Made by a program: the position numbers and the translations under genes. This document shows positions 30,134-39,300 of a stretch of 64,000 nt of DNA, one piece after another (position 1 is the stretch's first letter; each line of letters begins with the position of its first letter). Location: contig CAXTAK010000007.1 in assembly GCA_964242735.1 (NCBI GenBank), positions 83,868 through 147,867 of the forward strand, given 5' to 3'. Origin of the DNA: CADCUY01 sp964242735. GTDB taxonomy: Bacteria; Actinomycetota; Actinomycetes; Actinomycetales; Quadrisphaeraceae. The notes below the pieces were generated by a model that was given only the letters and a program-made list of their open reading frames with translations, was not told the origin of the DNA and did no database searches.

Positions 30134-31296
30134 GCGGCGCGACGGACGCCGCCGCCGGCGCTGGGCCGGTCGGGCCGGTCGGGCCGCTGGTGGCACCGGG
30201 CCCGCCGCTGGGTCCCGACGAGGTCGCCCGCTACGCCCGGCACCTGACCCTGCCCGGGTTCGGGCCCCCCGCCCAGCGCAGCCTGCGCGCCGCGCGGGTG
30301 CTCGTCGTCGGTGCCGGAGGCCTGGGGTCGCCGGTGATCTCCTACCTCGCCGCCGCGGGGGTGGGCACCCTCGGTGTCGTCGACGACGACGTGGTGGAGC
30401 TGTCGAACCTCCAGCGCCAGGTGCTGCACGGGGTCGCCGACGTGGGCCGGGCCAAGGTCGACAGCGCCGCGGACGCCGTCGCGCGCCTGGACCCGGGCGT
30501 GGAGGTCGTGCGCCACCGCGAGCGCTTCACCCCCGCCAGCGCCGGGAGGCTGCTGGACGGGTACGACCTGGTCGTCGACGGCGCCGACAACTTCGCCACC
30601 CGCTACGCCGTCGCCGACGCCGCCCGGGACGCCGGGGTGCCGGAGGTGTTCGGGTCGCTGCTGGGCTACGACGCGCAGGTCGGGGTGTTCTGGGCGGGGC
30701 GCGGGGCCACGTACCGCGACGTCTTCCCCACCCCACCGCCGGCCGGGTCGGTCGCCTCCTGCGCGGAGGCCGGGGTGCTCGGGGCGCTGTGCGGGGTGGT
30801 GGGCTCGGTGATGGCCGTCGAGGTGGTGAAGGTGCTCACCGGGGTCGGGCAGCCCCTGGTGGGGCGGCTGCTGGTGCTCGACGCGCTGACCATGACGTGG
30901 CGCGGCCTCGCCGTCCGCGCGGCGCCCGGTGCGGCGGCGCCCGCCGCGCCGTCAGGGGCCGCGCTCGACGACACGCCGTCGGACCTGCCGCCGTCGGCGG
31001 TGGTCGCCCCCGCGGACCTGCTGCCGCTGCTGGCCGCCGGCGCGGTGTCCCTGGTCGACCTGCGCACCGACGCCGAGCGCGGCGCCGCACCCGCCCCGCG
31101 CGGCTCGGTGGCGGTGCCCTTCGCGGTCGCGCTCGCCGACCCCGGCTCGCTGCCGCCCGGGCCGCTGGTGCTGGCGTGCGCCGCCGGGGTGCGCTCGGAG
31201 CTGGTGCTGCGCGCGGCCCGCGAGGCCGGGCGCACCGACGTCGCGCACCTCGACGGCGGGCTGGCGGCCCTGGTGACCCGTAACCTGGACACGTGA
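30130..31296 (+). CDS. moeZ: Adenylyltransferase/sulfurtransferase MoeZ
   Basis: A 388-residue E1-like enzyme fused to rhodanese. The N-domain has RYARHLTLPGFG, nucleotide-binding VLVVGAGGLGSPVISYLAAAG, VELSNLQRQVLHG and VVDGADNFATRYAV. The rhodanese domain near 295-385 carries the active Cys in LVLACAAGVRSELV. The CxxC zinc pairs of E. coli MoeB are missing (ATYRDVFP in place of CYRCLFP), as in mycobacterial MoeZ. It should activate the C-terminal glycine of ThiS/MoaD/CysO-type carriers and load sulfur. GTG at 30130 overlaps the DUF3152 stop; its own stop overlaps the idi start. Confidence 0.91.
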   Translation: MSGATDAAAGAGPVGPVGPLVAPGPPLGPDEVARYARHLTLPGFGPPAQRSLRAARVLVVGAGGLGSPVISYLAAAGVGTLGVVDDDVVELSNLQRQVLHGVADVGRAKVDSAADAVARLDPGVEVVRHRERFTPASAGRLLDGYDLVVDGADNFATRYAVADAARDAGVPEVFGSLLGYDAQVGVFWAGRGATYRDVFPTPPPAGSVASCAEAGVLGALCGVVGSVMAVEVVKVLTGVGQPLVGRLLVLDALTMTWRGLAVRAAPGAAAPAAPSGAALDDTPSDLPPSAVVAPADLLPLLAAGAVSLVDLRTDAERGAAPAPRGSVAVPFAVALADPGSLPPGPLVLACAAGVRSELVLRAAREAGRTDVAHLDGGLAALVTRNLDT

Positions 31297-31886
31297 GTGC
31301 GCCGACCCGCGAGACCAGCGCCGCTGCGGTGGAGCGCGTCGTGCTCCTCGACGCGGACGGCGCGCCCTGCGGCACCGCCGACAAGGCGCTGGTGCACACC
31401 GCCGACACCCCGCTGCACCTGGCCTTCTCCTGCTACGTCACCGACGGCGCCGGGTCCCTGCTGATGACGCGGCGCGCGGTCACCAAGCGCACCTGGCCCG
31501 GGGTGTGGACCAACACCGCGTGCGGTCATCCGGCTCCGGGTGAGGACGCGGCGGACGCGGTGGTCCGGCGGGTGCGCCAGGAGCTCGGGCTGGAGCTGCG
31601 CGAGCTGCGCCTGGCGCTGCCCGACTTCGCCTACCGCGCCACCGACGCCACCGGCATCGTGGAGAACGAGGTGTGCCCGGTGTTCACCGCCGTCGTCGAC
31701 GGCAGGTCCCGCGGTGCGGCCGGAGCGGCCGGCGCAGTCGCGCCCGCGCCGACGCCGGACCCGAGTGAGGTCGAGGAGTGGCGGTGGGTGCGGTGGGAGC
31801 AGGCCGCGCAGCTCGCGGCCACCGCGCCGTGGTTGATCAGCCCGTGGTCGGCGCTGCAGCTCGCGCAGCTGAGCCCGCTGAGCTGA
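31293..31886 (+). CDS. idi: Isopentenyl-diphosphate isomerase, type 1
   Basis: A 197-residue Nudix-fold type-1 IPP isomerase that interconverts IPP and DMAPP. Both catalytic residues are present: the Cys in TNTACGHP and the Glu in IVENEVCPVF, with GEDAADAVVRRVRQELGLEL as the Nudix-like helix. GTG at 31293 overlaps the moeZ stop in GTGA but also lies 6 nt after TAACCT, so it may have its own leaderless promoter inside moeZ. This gene interrupts the otherwise mycobacteria-like order. Confidence 0.95.
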   Translation: MSAPTRETSAAAVERVVLLDADGAPCGTADKALVHTADTPLHLAFSCYVTDGAGSLLMTRRAVTKRTWPGVWTNTACGHPAPGEDAADAVVRRVRQELGLELRELRLALPDFAYRATDATGIVENEVCPVFTAVVDGRSRGAAGAAGAVAPAPTPDPSEVEEWRWVRWEQAAQLAATAPWLISPWSALQLAQLSPLS

Positions 31887-31921
31887 CGTCGACCCCGCCG
31901 GCCCCTGCTGACGCTGCGGCG

Positions 31922-32242
31922 GTGCGCGGCGCCCGCTACCTCGACGACGTCGGGCCGCTGGTCGACGCCATCCCGGTCGGTCGGGCGCTGACCTACGGTG
32001 ACGTCGCCGAGCTCACCGGCTGGGGGTCCGCGCGGGCCGTGGGCACGGTGATGTCACGGCACGGTCACGAGCTGCCGTGGTGGCGCGTGGTGCGCGCCGA
32101 CGGTTCTCTCGTCGAGGGGCTCCTGCCCCGGGCGCGCCTGCACTGGGCGGAGGAGGGCACGCCGCTGCAGCCCGGCGGGGACGCCGTCGACCTGGCGGTG
32201 GCGCGCTGGGACGCTGCCGCGGCCGGGGGGCCGCTGGGGTGA
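31922..32242 (+). CDS. Alkyltransferase-like (ATL) DNA-repair protein
   Basis: A 106-residue protein with the DNA-binding domain of O6-alkylguanine transferase: IPVGRALTYGDVAELTGWGSARAVGTVMSRHG-type core, then LPWWRVVRADG. The alkyl-acceptor motif PCHRV has Trp in place of Cys (PWWRV), the mark of ATL proteins, which bind O6-alkylguanine and pass it to nucleotide excision repair. GTG at 31922, 35 nt after idi, is the first start before conserved sequence. M. tuberculosis has a comparable gene (Rv3204) in the same region. Confidence 0.87.
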   Translation: MRGARYLDDVGPLVDAIPVGRALTYGDVAELTGWGSARAVGTVMSRHGHELPWWRVVRADGSLVEGLLPRARLHWAEEGTPLQPGGDAVDLAVARWDAAAAGGPLG

Positions 32243-32632
32243 GGGCGGAGCCTGCCGGTACCGCTGTGCACCCCGCGGTGGTCGACCGGTCAGGAGGGCT
32301 GGCGCCTGCAGGAGGCCCGGTGTCCGACCACGACGACGTGGGCGACGACCGGCACGGCGGCGATCTGGACGACCACCGCGTCACCGACCACGGCGGGCTC
32401 GTCGACCGCTGCAGCGTCGGACCCCCCAGCGCCACCGACGACATCGGCGACCGGAGCGAGCCGCTCGGTGTCGCCTCCGTGCTCGAGCCGGCTGGGCAGC
32501 CGGTCCCGGTGGCTGGTACCGCCCCCTCCGGGGGCTTCCCCGTGCGAGGGGCGGGATCACCTCCCCGGTGCCACAGTTGTGGTGTCGGCCGTCGATGTTC
32601 TCCTTCCTGACTCTCGAAGGACGAGGCTCCCC
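32243..32632. other. 390-bp non-coding stretch before the AI-2E gene
   Basis: No frame here shows the third-position GC bias or a recognisable protein. It holds a small perfect stem (CCGGCT/AGCCGG with loop GGGC near 32488) and CCACAGTTGTGG at 32571-32582, whose CAGTTGTGGTG core resembles the repeats at 14832-14897. It probably contains the promoter of the downstream gene. Confidence 0.5.
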
Positions 32633-33805
32633 ATGAGCACCCCCGCGACCAGCGACGACCAGCGGCCGGTGCCGGTGCGCTCGATCCTGGTGACCATCGG
32701 CTCGGTCATCGCCGCGGCCCTGCTGCTGTACGTCGTGCTGCAGACCCGGCAGGTGCTCACCTGGATCGTCGTCGCGGGGTTCTTCGCCGTCGCCCTCACT
32801 CCCCTCGACGACTGGGTGCAACGACGCCTGCCCGGGGGTCGGCACCGCGCGCTGGCCACACTGATCGTCTTCCTCGCCGCGTTCGTGATCGTCGCGGGAC
32901 TGGTCACCGCCTTCGTGGTCCCCCTCGCCCGGGAGGGCCCCCGCTTCGCCGCGCAGCTGCCCCAACTCGTGGACGACCTGCGCGCCGGCCGTGGGCCCGT
33001 GGGGAGCCTGGTCGAGCGGACGGGAGCGCTGTCGTACGTCCAGAGCAACGAGGCGAGCATCCGGGGCTACCTCACCGGTCTGGGCACCTCGGCGGCGAGC
33101 GCCCTGAGCGGAGTGGCGACGGGCCTGGCGGGCATCGCCGCCGTGCTCGTCCTCTCCTTCCTCATGGTGCTGGAGGGTCCCAAGGTCGTCAGCGGCTTCA
33201 CCGGCCTCTTCGCGCCCGACACCGGTGAGCGGATCAGGCGCGTCGGCGCCGACTGCGCCAAGTCCGTCACCGGGTACCTCTCGGGCAACCTGCTCATCAG
33301 TCTGATCTGCGGTGTGCTGACCTACGGGGTGCTGAAGATCTCCGGCGTCCCCTTCGCCTCCCTGATCGCGCTGTTCGTCGCTGTCATGGACCTGGTGCCC
33401 CTGGTGGGCGCCACCATCGGCGGCGTGGTGGCGACGATCGCCGGCCTGGTCCACTCGGTGCCCGCCGGCATCGCCGTGGTGGTCTTCTTCGTGGTGTACC
33501 AGCAGCTCGAGAACCACCTGCTGCAGCCAGTGATCTTCGCGCGGACGGTGAAGCTGAACCCGTTGACCGTGATCATCGCCATCCTGGTGGCCGTGGAGCT
33601 CGCGGGGATCCTCGGCGCGCTCCTGGCCATCCCCGTGGCGAGCATCGTGCAGGTCATCGTGCGTGACCTGTGGGACCACCGCCGCGGCCGGCTCAAGGCC
33701 GAGCCCACGGTCGGTGAGGAGCGCCGGCCCGCAGTGGCGCCACAGGAGGGCTCGGACGCCCGCGCGCACCACGCCGGCCGTCCCACGGCCAGCACCGCCA
33801 GCTGA
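32633..33805 (+). CDS. AI-2E family transporter
   Basis: A 390-residue polytopic membrane protein of the AI-2E/UPF0118 family. Two N-terminal helices (ILVTIGSVIAAALLLYVVL, WIVVAGFFAVALTPL) are followed by DWVQRRLPGG, an amphipathic middle, and the family core GYLSGNLLISLICGVLTYGVL, IPFVGATIGG-like VPLVGATIGGVVATIAGL and QQLENHLLQPVIFARTVKLNPL. Family members export AI-2 or exchange Na+/H+; the substrate here is unknown. ATG at 32633 follows GGACGAGG. The C-terminal 45 residues are hydrophilic. Confidence 0.91.
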   Translation: MSTPATSDDQRPVPVRSILVTIGSVIAAALLLYVVLQTRQVLTWIVVAGFFAVALTPLDDWVQRRLPGGRHRALATLIVFLAAFVIVAGLVTAFVVPLAREGPRFAAQLPQLVDDLRAGRGPVGSLVERTGALSYVQSNEASIRGYLTGLGTSAASALSGVATGLAGIAAVLVLSFLMVLEGPKVVSGFTGLFAPDTGERIRRVGADCAKSVTGYLSGNLLISLICGVLTYGVLKISGVPFASLIALFVAVMDLVPLVGATIGGVVATIAGLVHSVPAGIAVVVFFVVYQQLENHLLQPVIFARTVKLNPLTVIIAILVAVELAGILGALLAIPVASIVQVIVRDLWDHRRGRLKAEPTVGEERRPAVAPQEGSDARAHHAGRPTASTAS

Positions 33806-33907
33806 GGGCGCTGCGGCGAGCTCGCTGCTACGAGCACGTGCCCCGCCGGCCCCCGGACCGGCCGCCGGGTGCCGCTCGGCCACCGCCGGTGGACGAGGAT
33901 CGGCGGT

Positions 33908-34810
33908 GTGCGACCCCGCTGGACCCCCTCGTCATCGTGGGACGCCGTGTGGAACCGGGTCGTGGTCGGTGTGGCTGCCGTCGACGCGTGGCAGCAGCGG
34001 CGCTGGTGGTCGGCGCTCCCCGTCGCCGTGGTGGTCAAGTTCCAGGCTGACCGGGGTGGGCAGTGGTCCGCCCTGCTCGCCCACTACGCGTTCCTGTCGC
34101 TGTTGCCCGTCCTGCTCGTGCTGGTCACCGCCCTGGGGTACCTGCTCGCGGGCAGCACGTCGTGGCAGCAGCAGATACTCGATGCCGCCCTGGCCGACGT
34201 CCCGGTCCTGGGCCAGCAGCTGGAGCAGGACGTGACCTCGTTGCGCGGCAGTCTGCTCGCAGTGCTCACCGGGCTCGTCGTCGCCCTGTACGGGAGCGGA
34301 GGGGTCCTGCGCAACGGTCACCAGGCGCTCGACGACATCAACGGCACCCCCGCGCCCCAGCGGTCGGGGTACCTGCCCACGCACGGGCGGGTGGTCATCG
34401 TGGGAGTGCTGCTGCTCGTGGTCACCCTGCTGGCAGCACTGGCCACCAGCATCACCTCCGGCGCCCACGCGCTCCCGGGGGTCGCGATGGTCGCCTCCCT
34501 CGTCACCTCGGCGGCGCTGGGGCTGGTCGTGCTCCTCTCAGCCTTCCGCGTGCTCGCCAGCGAGCGGCACTCCTGGCGCGCCATCGCACCGGGCGCCGTG
34601 GTGGGAGCCCTGGCCTGGACCGGGCTGCACGCCCTCGGTGGCATCTACGTGGACCGGGTGGTGCACGACGCCAGCCTCACGTACGGCACCTTCGCCATCG
34701 TGATCGGTCTGATCGCGTGGATGTACCTGCAGGCGCAGGTCTTCCTGTACGCGGCCGAGCTCAACTCCGTCCTGGAGGGTCAGCTGTGGCCACGGTCGTT
34801 CCGCGGCTGA
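33908..34810 (+). CDS. YihY/virulence factor BrkB family protein
   Basis: A 300-residue membrane protein of the YihY/BrkB family with six hydrophobic segments. Visible are LLAHYAFLSLLPVLLVLVTALGYLL-type helix 1, SLLAVLTGLVVALYGSGG, VVIVGVLLLVVTLLAALATS, VASLVTSAALGLVVLLSAFRVL, APGAVVGALAWTGLHALGGIYV and TYGTFAIVIGLIAWMYLQAQVFLYAAELN, the last being the family signature. Function is unresolved. GTG at 33908 has GAGG 8 nt upstream; a GTG at 33869 would add 13 residues. Confidence 0.9.
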   Translation: MRPRWTPSSSWDAVWNRVVVGVAAVDAWQQRRWWSALPVAVVVKFQADRGGQWSALLAHYAFLSLLPVLLVLVTALGYLLAGSTSWQQQILDAALADVPVLGQQLEQDVTSLRGSLLAVLTGLVVALYGSGGVLRNGHQALDDINGTPAPQRSGYLPTHGRVVIVGVLLLVVTLLAALATSITSGAHALPGVAMVASLVTSAALGLVVLLSAFRVLASERHSWRAIAPGAVVGALAWTGLHALGGIYVDRVVHDASLTYGTFAIVIGLIAWMYLQAQVFLYAAELNSVLEGQLWPRSFRG

Positions 34811-34918
34811 CGGCTCGCGAGGGACCCGGTGATCGACCGACTCGCCCCTCAGGGGTGGACCGCGCGACCACCGACGGAGCGCGATGCGCACCCGCCCCGC
34901 GGATCAGCGCGTCGGTGC

Positions 34919-35482
34919 TCACAAGCCGTTGACGGCCCTCGCGGTGATGCCGGCGATCGTCACCAGGGACACGGACGCCGTCAGGGCGATCAGCACCTTC
35001 GCGCGGACGGAGAGCGGCAGGGTGTCGGTGGGGCTGAAGGCGGTGGCCGCGGTGAAGGCCACGAACAGGTAGTCGGCGAACGTGGGACACCACGACGCCG
35101 CGTCCCAGCCCGGCGCGCCGGTCATCTGGGGGAACAGCAGGTCCGGTCGCCGGGACGGGCGCGGGTGCGCCGGGTCGCGGGCCAGCGGACCGCCGGCGTC
35201 GGTCTCCCAGAGGGCCAGGGCGGCCGCGGCGACGTTGGTCACCCAGATCAGCACCGCGGCCTGGACCAGCAGTCGCGGGTCGCTCCTGCTCCCCGCGAGC
35301 AGGACGCTGATCAGAGCGACCAGGTGGGCGGCGTTGGCGAGGGACAACACCGCCGCCAGGGCCAGCGCCGCCCGGCGCAGGAACGCTGAGTCGCGGGAGA
35401 GCCCCACGGGGTTGGCGAGGGCGACCGGGGCGAGCAGGGCCAGCTCCAGCGCGGGCAGGACCCACTTCGGCCCTGCCGCCAC
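34919..35482 (-). CDS. Integral membrane protein, start unresolved
   Basis: At least 187 residues with hydrophobic segments ALELALLAPVALANP, AALALAAVLSLANAAHLVAL, LVQAAVLIWVTNVAAAALAL, FADYLFVAFTAATAFSP and VLIALTASVSLVTIAGITA. The block DYLFVAFTAATAFSPTDTLP recurs in small actinobacterial membrane proteins, sometimes called DUF1345-like; I cannot name a function. GTG at 35482 is the last conventional start, yet the frame reads YQRRWPATTTIAVVLGLQLA immediately upstream, which looks like a genuine first helix. No ATG or GTG precedes it; CTG at 35587, after GGGGCGAGG, may be used. Confidence 0.68.
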   Translation of the reverse strand: MAAGPKWVLPALELALLAPVALANPVGLSRDSAFLRRAALALAAVLSLANAAHLVALISVLLAGSRSDPRLLVQAAVLIWVTNVAAAALALWETDAGGPLARDPAHPRPSRRPDLLFPQMTGAPGWDAASWCPTFADYLFVAFTAATAFSPTDTLPLSVRAKVLIALTASVSLVTIAGITARAVNGL

Positions 35483-36342
35483 CTCTGACGGCAGCGCCAG
35501 CTGGAGCCCGAGGACGACGGCGATGGTGGTCGTCGCCGGCCACCTGCGCTGGTAGGGCTGGCGCGGGGCTCCGGTCGCGGTGATCAGGTCACCTCGCCCC
35601 TGTGGGCGGCCCGCCGAGGGCTCAGGACCACCACGAGCGCGAGCACCGCCTCACCTCCCGAGCCCAGCCGGCGCTCCCGGACCCGGTGTGGGGAACCCGG
35701 GTCCGCTCCAGGGCGAGTCCTCCCGCGAGCGGTCGCTCGGTGGAGGTGCTCTGACGGTAGTGCTTCGGCCTCGACCTCGGCTGGGTCGCCTCGTCGCGCG
35801 CCATGCTCCGTCGCAGGGGTCGTCGCTCGGCTCGCTGACCAGCGAGGAGCGTGATCACCTCGGGTCGTCCACGAGTGCTGGCTCCGCGGAGGAGCAGGGG
35901 TCCACCCCGGCGATCCCGGCTGGTGGGCTGACCGTCGCTGCTGACGCACGGCGGGCGGAGGTCTCCGGTCAGGCGGTGGGGACCGGGGTGCCGGATGGCG
36001 TCCCCGACGGCCCCGGACTCCCTGGAGGAGGGCAGGCCGCCAGGCGGTCCCTGCGCTCGACGATCGCCGCGTCCGTGCGGCTGCGCACCGTCGTCCGGCT
36101 GGGCCGACCACGCGCCATGACGATCCCCCCGCGAAGTCGGTGCGCGGTCCGCGAGGCGGTCGGGCGCACCACTCGGTCCCTGCACCCGACGGGTCGTGCC
36201 GTGGCGGCTGCGAGACGCACGTCCTCCGCCGTGGTGGCGCAGAGGTGGTGGTGGACGGGCGTCACCGATCGCCGTCCCGAGAGGACGACCCCGACGAGGT
36301 GATCCGTCCCCGCTGTCGGTGAGCTGTGGCAGCGTCCGTGCG
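35483..36342. other. Long gap with no convincing large gene
   Basis: About 860 bp where every long frame reads as Arg/Pro/Ser-rich shadow. The right part of 35483-35587 is probably the N-terminal coding part of the leftward membrane protein. One 49-codon frame (35969-36118) has a possible ribosome site. The rest may hold the adnA promoter; no clear -35/-10 pair was identified. Confidence 0.5.
35969..36118 (-). CDS. Possible small Arg-rich protein
   Basis: A 49-residue frame beginning MARGRPSRTTVRSRTDAAIV and ending in a Pro/Gly/Ser/Thr tail. ATG at 36118 is preceded by GGGGGG at plausible ribosome distance and third codon positions are mostly G or C. No family is recognised. It could equally be chance in GC-rich DNA. 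Confidence 0.28.
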   Translation of the reverse strand: MARGRPSRTTVRSRTDAAIVERRDRLAACPPPGSPGPSGTPSGTPVPTA

Positions 36343-39300
36343 GTGAGGGACGAGGGGCGCGCCGCTGCTGCGCCGGTGGCCCCGGTGCTGGTGCGCCGCG
36401 CCGCCCGGGCGCTGCCGCCGGTGAGGCTCGACGCCGCGCAGCGGGCCGTCGTGGACCACCAGCGCGGCGCCGGCCCGGTGGTCGTGCTGGGCGCTCCGGG
36501 CACCGGGCGCACCACCGCTCTGCTCGAGGCCCTGGTGGCCCGCGTCGAGCGCGACGGTGCGGACCCGGGGTCCCTGCTGCTGCTCGCACCGTCCAGGACC
36601 AGTGCGGCGGTGCTGCGCGACCAGCTCTCCTCCCGCCTGGGGCGCACCACCGCGCGGGCCCTGGCCCGCACCCCCCACTCCTACGCGTGGGGGTTGCTGC
36701 GCCGCGCCGCCGTGCTCAGGGGGGCCCCGGCCCCGCGGCTGCTCTCGGGGCCGGAGCAGGACCAGGTGATCGCCGACCTGCTGCGCGGGCACGCCCTCGG
36801 TGACGGCGCGCCGCCGCCGTGGCCGGCCAGCGTCCCCGAGGCCACCCGGCGGCTGCGCGCGTTCCGCGCGGAGCTCCGCGACCTGCTGATGCGCGCTCTG
36901 GAGCGGGGAGTGTCCCCCACCGAGCTCGCCGCGCTGGGGCACGCGAACGGGCGCCCCGAGTGGGTGGCGGCGTCGGCGGTGCTGCGCGAGTACCTGCAGG
37001 TCACGGCGCTGTCCGACGCCGGCGCCCACGACCCCGCCGCGATCGTGCGCGACGCGGTGCGCCTGCTCGCCGCCGACCCCGACCTCCTCGCCCGAGAGCG
37101 CGCGCAGTGGTCGCTGGTGGCGGTGGAGGACCACCAGGAGTCCACCGCGGCGACCGCGGCCCTGCTCGACCTGGTCGCGGGGGCGGGGGCCGACCTGCTG
37201 GTCGTCGGCGACCCCGACGCCACCACGTCGGGCTTCCGCGGCGGCGACCCCCGGCTCGTGGCCGGCGCCGCCACGCGCTACCGCTGCGCCGACGGGCGCG
37301 ACGCCGCCGTGGTGGTGCTGCGCACCCGGTGGCGCAGCACCGGTGCGGTGGCCGCGGCCGCTGACCGGGTCGCGGCCAGGATCGGCAGCTCCGGCGCGGT
37401 GGCCCACCGCGACCCCGTGCCGGCGGCGACCACCGGTGACAGGGCCGGTGACAGGGGCGGTGAGACCGTGGTGGAGGGCCACCTGCTGCGCACCCCGGCC
37501 CAGCAGTCGGCGCTGGTCGCCGCCGTGCTGCGCGCCGAGCACCTCCAGCGCGGCACCCCGTGGTCGGCGATGGCGGTGGTGGTGCGCAGCGCGTCGTCCA
37601 CGGCCGCGCTGCGGCGGGTGCTGGCCCAGGCGCAGGTGCCCGTCACGGTGCCCGTCGCCGAGGTGCCGGTGCGCGACGAGCCCGCGGTGGCGCCGCTCCG
37701 CACGGCGCTGCGGGCCAGCCTGCAGCTGGCGGGGGCGTCCGACGGCTCCGGTGCCTCCCGCGACGTCGGCCCCGATGCCGTCCTCGAGCTGCTCGGCTCC
37801 TGGTTCGGGGGAGCCGACGCCGTCGCGGTGCGCCGCCTGCGCCAGGCGCTGCTCGCCACCGAGCGCGCCGGCGGTGGTGCGCGCGGCTCCGACGAGCTGC
37901 TCGTGGCGGCGGTCACCGACCCTGCGGTGCTGGCCGCGCTGCCCGCACGCGCCGCCCGACCCGCCCGGGTCGTCGCCCGCGCGCTGGCGGCAGGACGGGC
38001 CGCGGCGAGCGCCCCGGCGTGCTCCGCGGAGGACGTGCTGTGGGCGCTGTGGTCGGCGACCGGCGCCGAGGGGGCGTGGCGCCGCGAGGCGCTGGCCGGG
38101 GGGGTCACGGGGGCCCGCGCTGACCGCGACCTCGACGCGGTGGTGGCGCTGTTCGACGCCGCGGCCCGCTACGAGGACCGCTCCCCGGGCGCGCCGCCCG
38201 GGCGCTTCCTGGACCACCTGGAGTCCCAGGACGTGCCCTCCGACACCCTCGCCGCCCGCGCCGCCGCCGGGAGCGCGGTGGACCTGGTCACCGCGCAGGG
38301 CGCTGTCGGGCGCGAGTGGGAGGTGGTGGTCGTCCCCGGCCTGCAGGACGGCGCGTGGCCCGACACCCGCCTGCGCGGCACCCTGCTCGGCGCCCCCGAC
38401 CTCGCCGAGCTCCTCTCGGGGCGCTCGGTGGCCCTCACCGGCGCTGACGCCGTGCTCGCTGCGCGCCGGTCGGTGGTCGACGACGAGCGCCGCCTGCTGC
38501 ACGTGGCGGTCACCAGGGCTCGACGGCGCCTCGTGGTCACCGCCGTCGACAGCGACGACGAGCAGCCCTCCCCCTTCCTCGACCTCGTGGCCCCCCCACC
38601 TCCCCACGACCACAGCACGGGCACCCGTCGCGGTGGAGGGGGCCACCGCGAGCACACCCGGGTGCCGCGGTCCCTGACCCTGGCGGGCCTGGTCGCGGAG
38701 CTGCGGGGGGTGCTCCTGACGCCGGTCGGCGCTCGCGATGCCACCGGTGCCACCGTCGACGCTGACCGGCGCACCGCTGCGGCGGGCCAGCTCGCCCGCC
38801 TCGCCGACGCCGGGGTGCCCGGCGCCGCGCCGGCGCAGTGGCACGGGCTGCTGCCGCTGTCCGACGACGCGCCGCTGACAGCACCGGGGGAGCCGGTGAG
38901 GGTGTCGCCGTCCGCGGTGGAGGCCTTCACCCGGTGCGGGTTGCGCTGGGTGCTGGAGAGCAGCGGAGGACGGTCGCCCGGTTCGGTCGAGCAGGGCCTC
39001 GGGGTGCTGGTGCACCGCATCGCCGAGGAGCTGCCCGACGGCGGGGCGGATGCCATGGCGGCGCGCCTGGAGGAGCTGTGGCCCACCCTGGGGCTCCCCG
39101 GGACGTGGGTGGGGGCCCGCGAGCTGCGCCGCGCCCGCGTGATGGTCGCCAAGCTCGCCGCGTACGCGGCGGCGGCGCGCGCGCAGGGCCGGCAGGTGGT
39201 GGGCGTGGAGGTCGAGGTCGAGGCCGCTCTGGGACGGGCGCTGGTGCGCGGACGCCTCGACCGCGTCGAGCGCCAGCCCGACGGGCGGCTGCGCGTGGTC

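Noticed and set aside
32252..32610. Possible Asp/His-rich protein before the AI-2E gene
   Set aside because: No ribosome site, no family pattern and mixed third positions.
35583..36195. Long frames on both strands in the pre-adnA gap
   Set aside because: All are Arg/Pro/Ser-rich with no motif and no shared codon bias; only the 49-codon frame is kept at low confidence.
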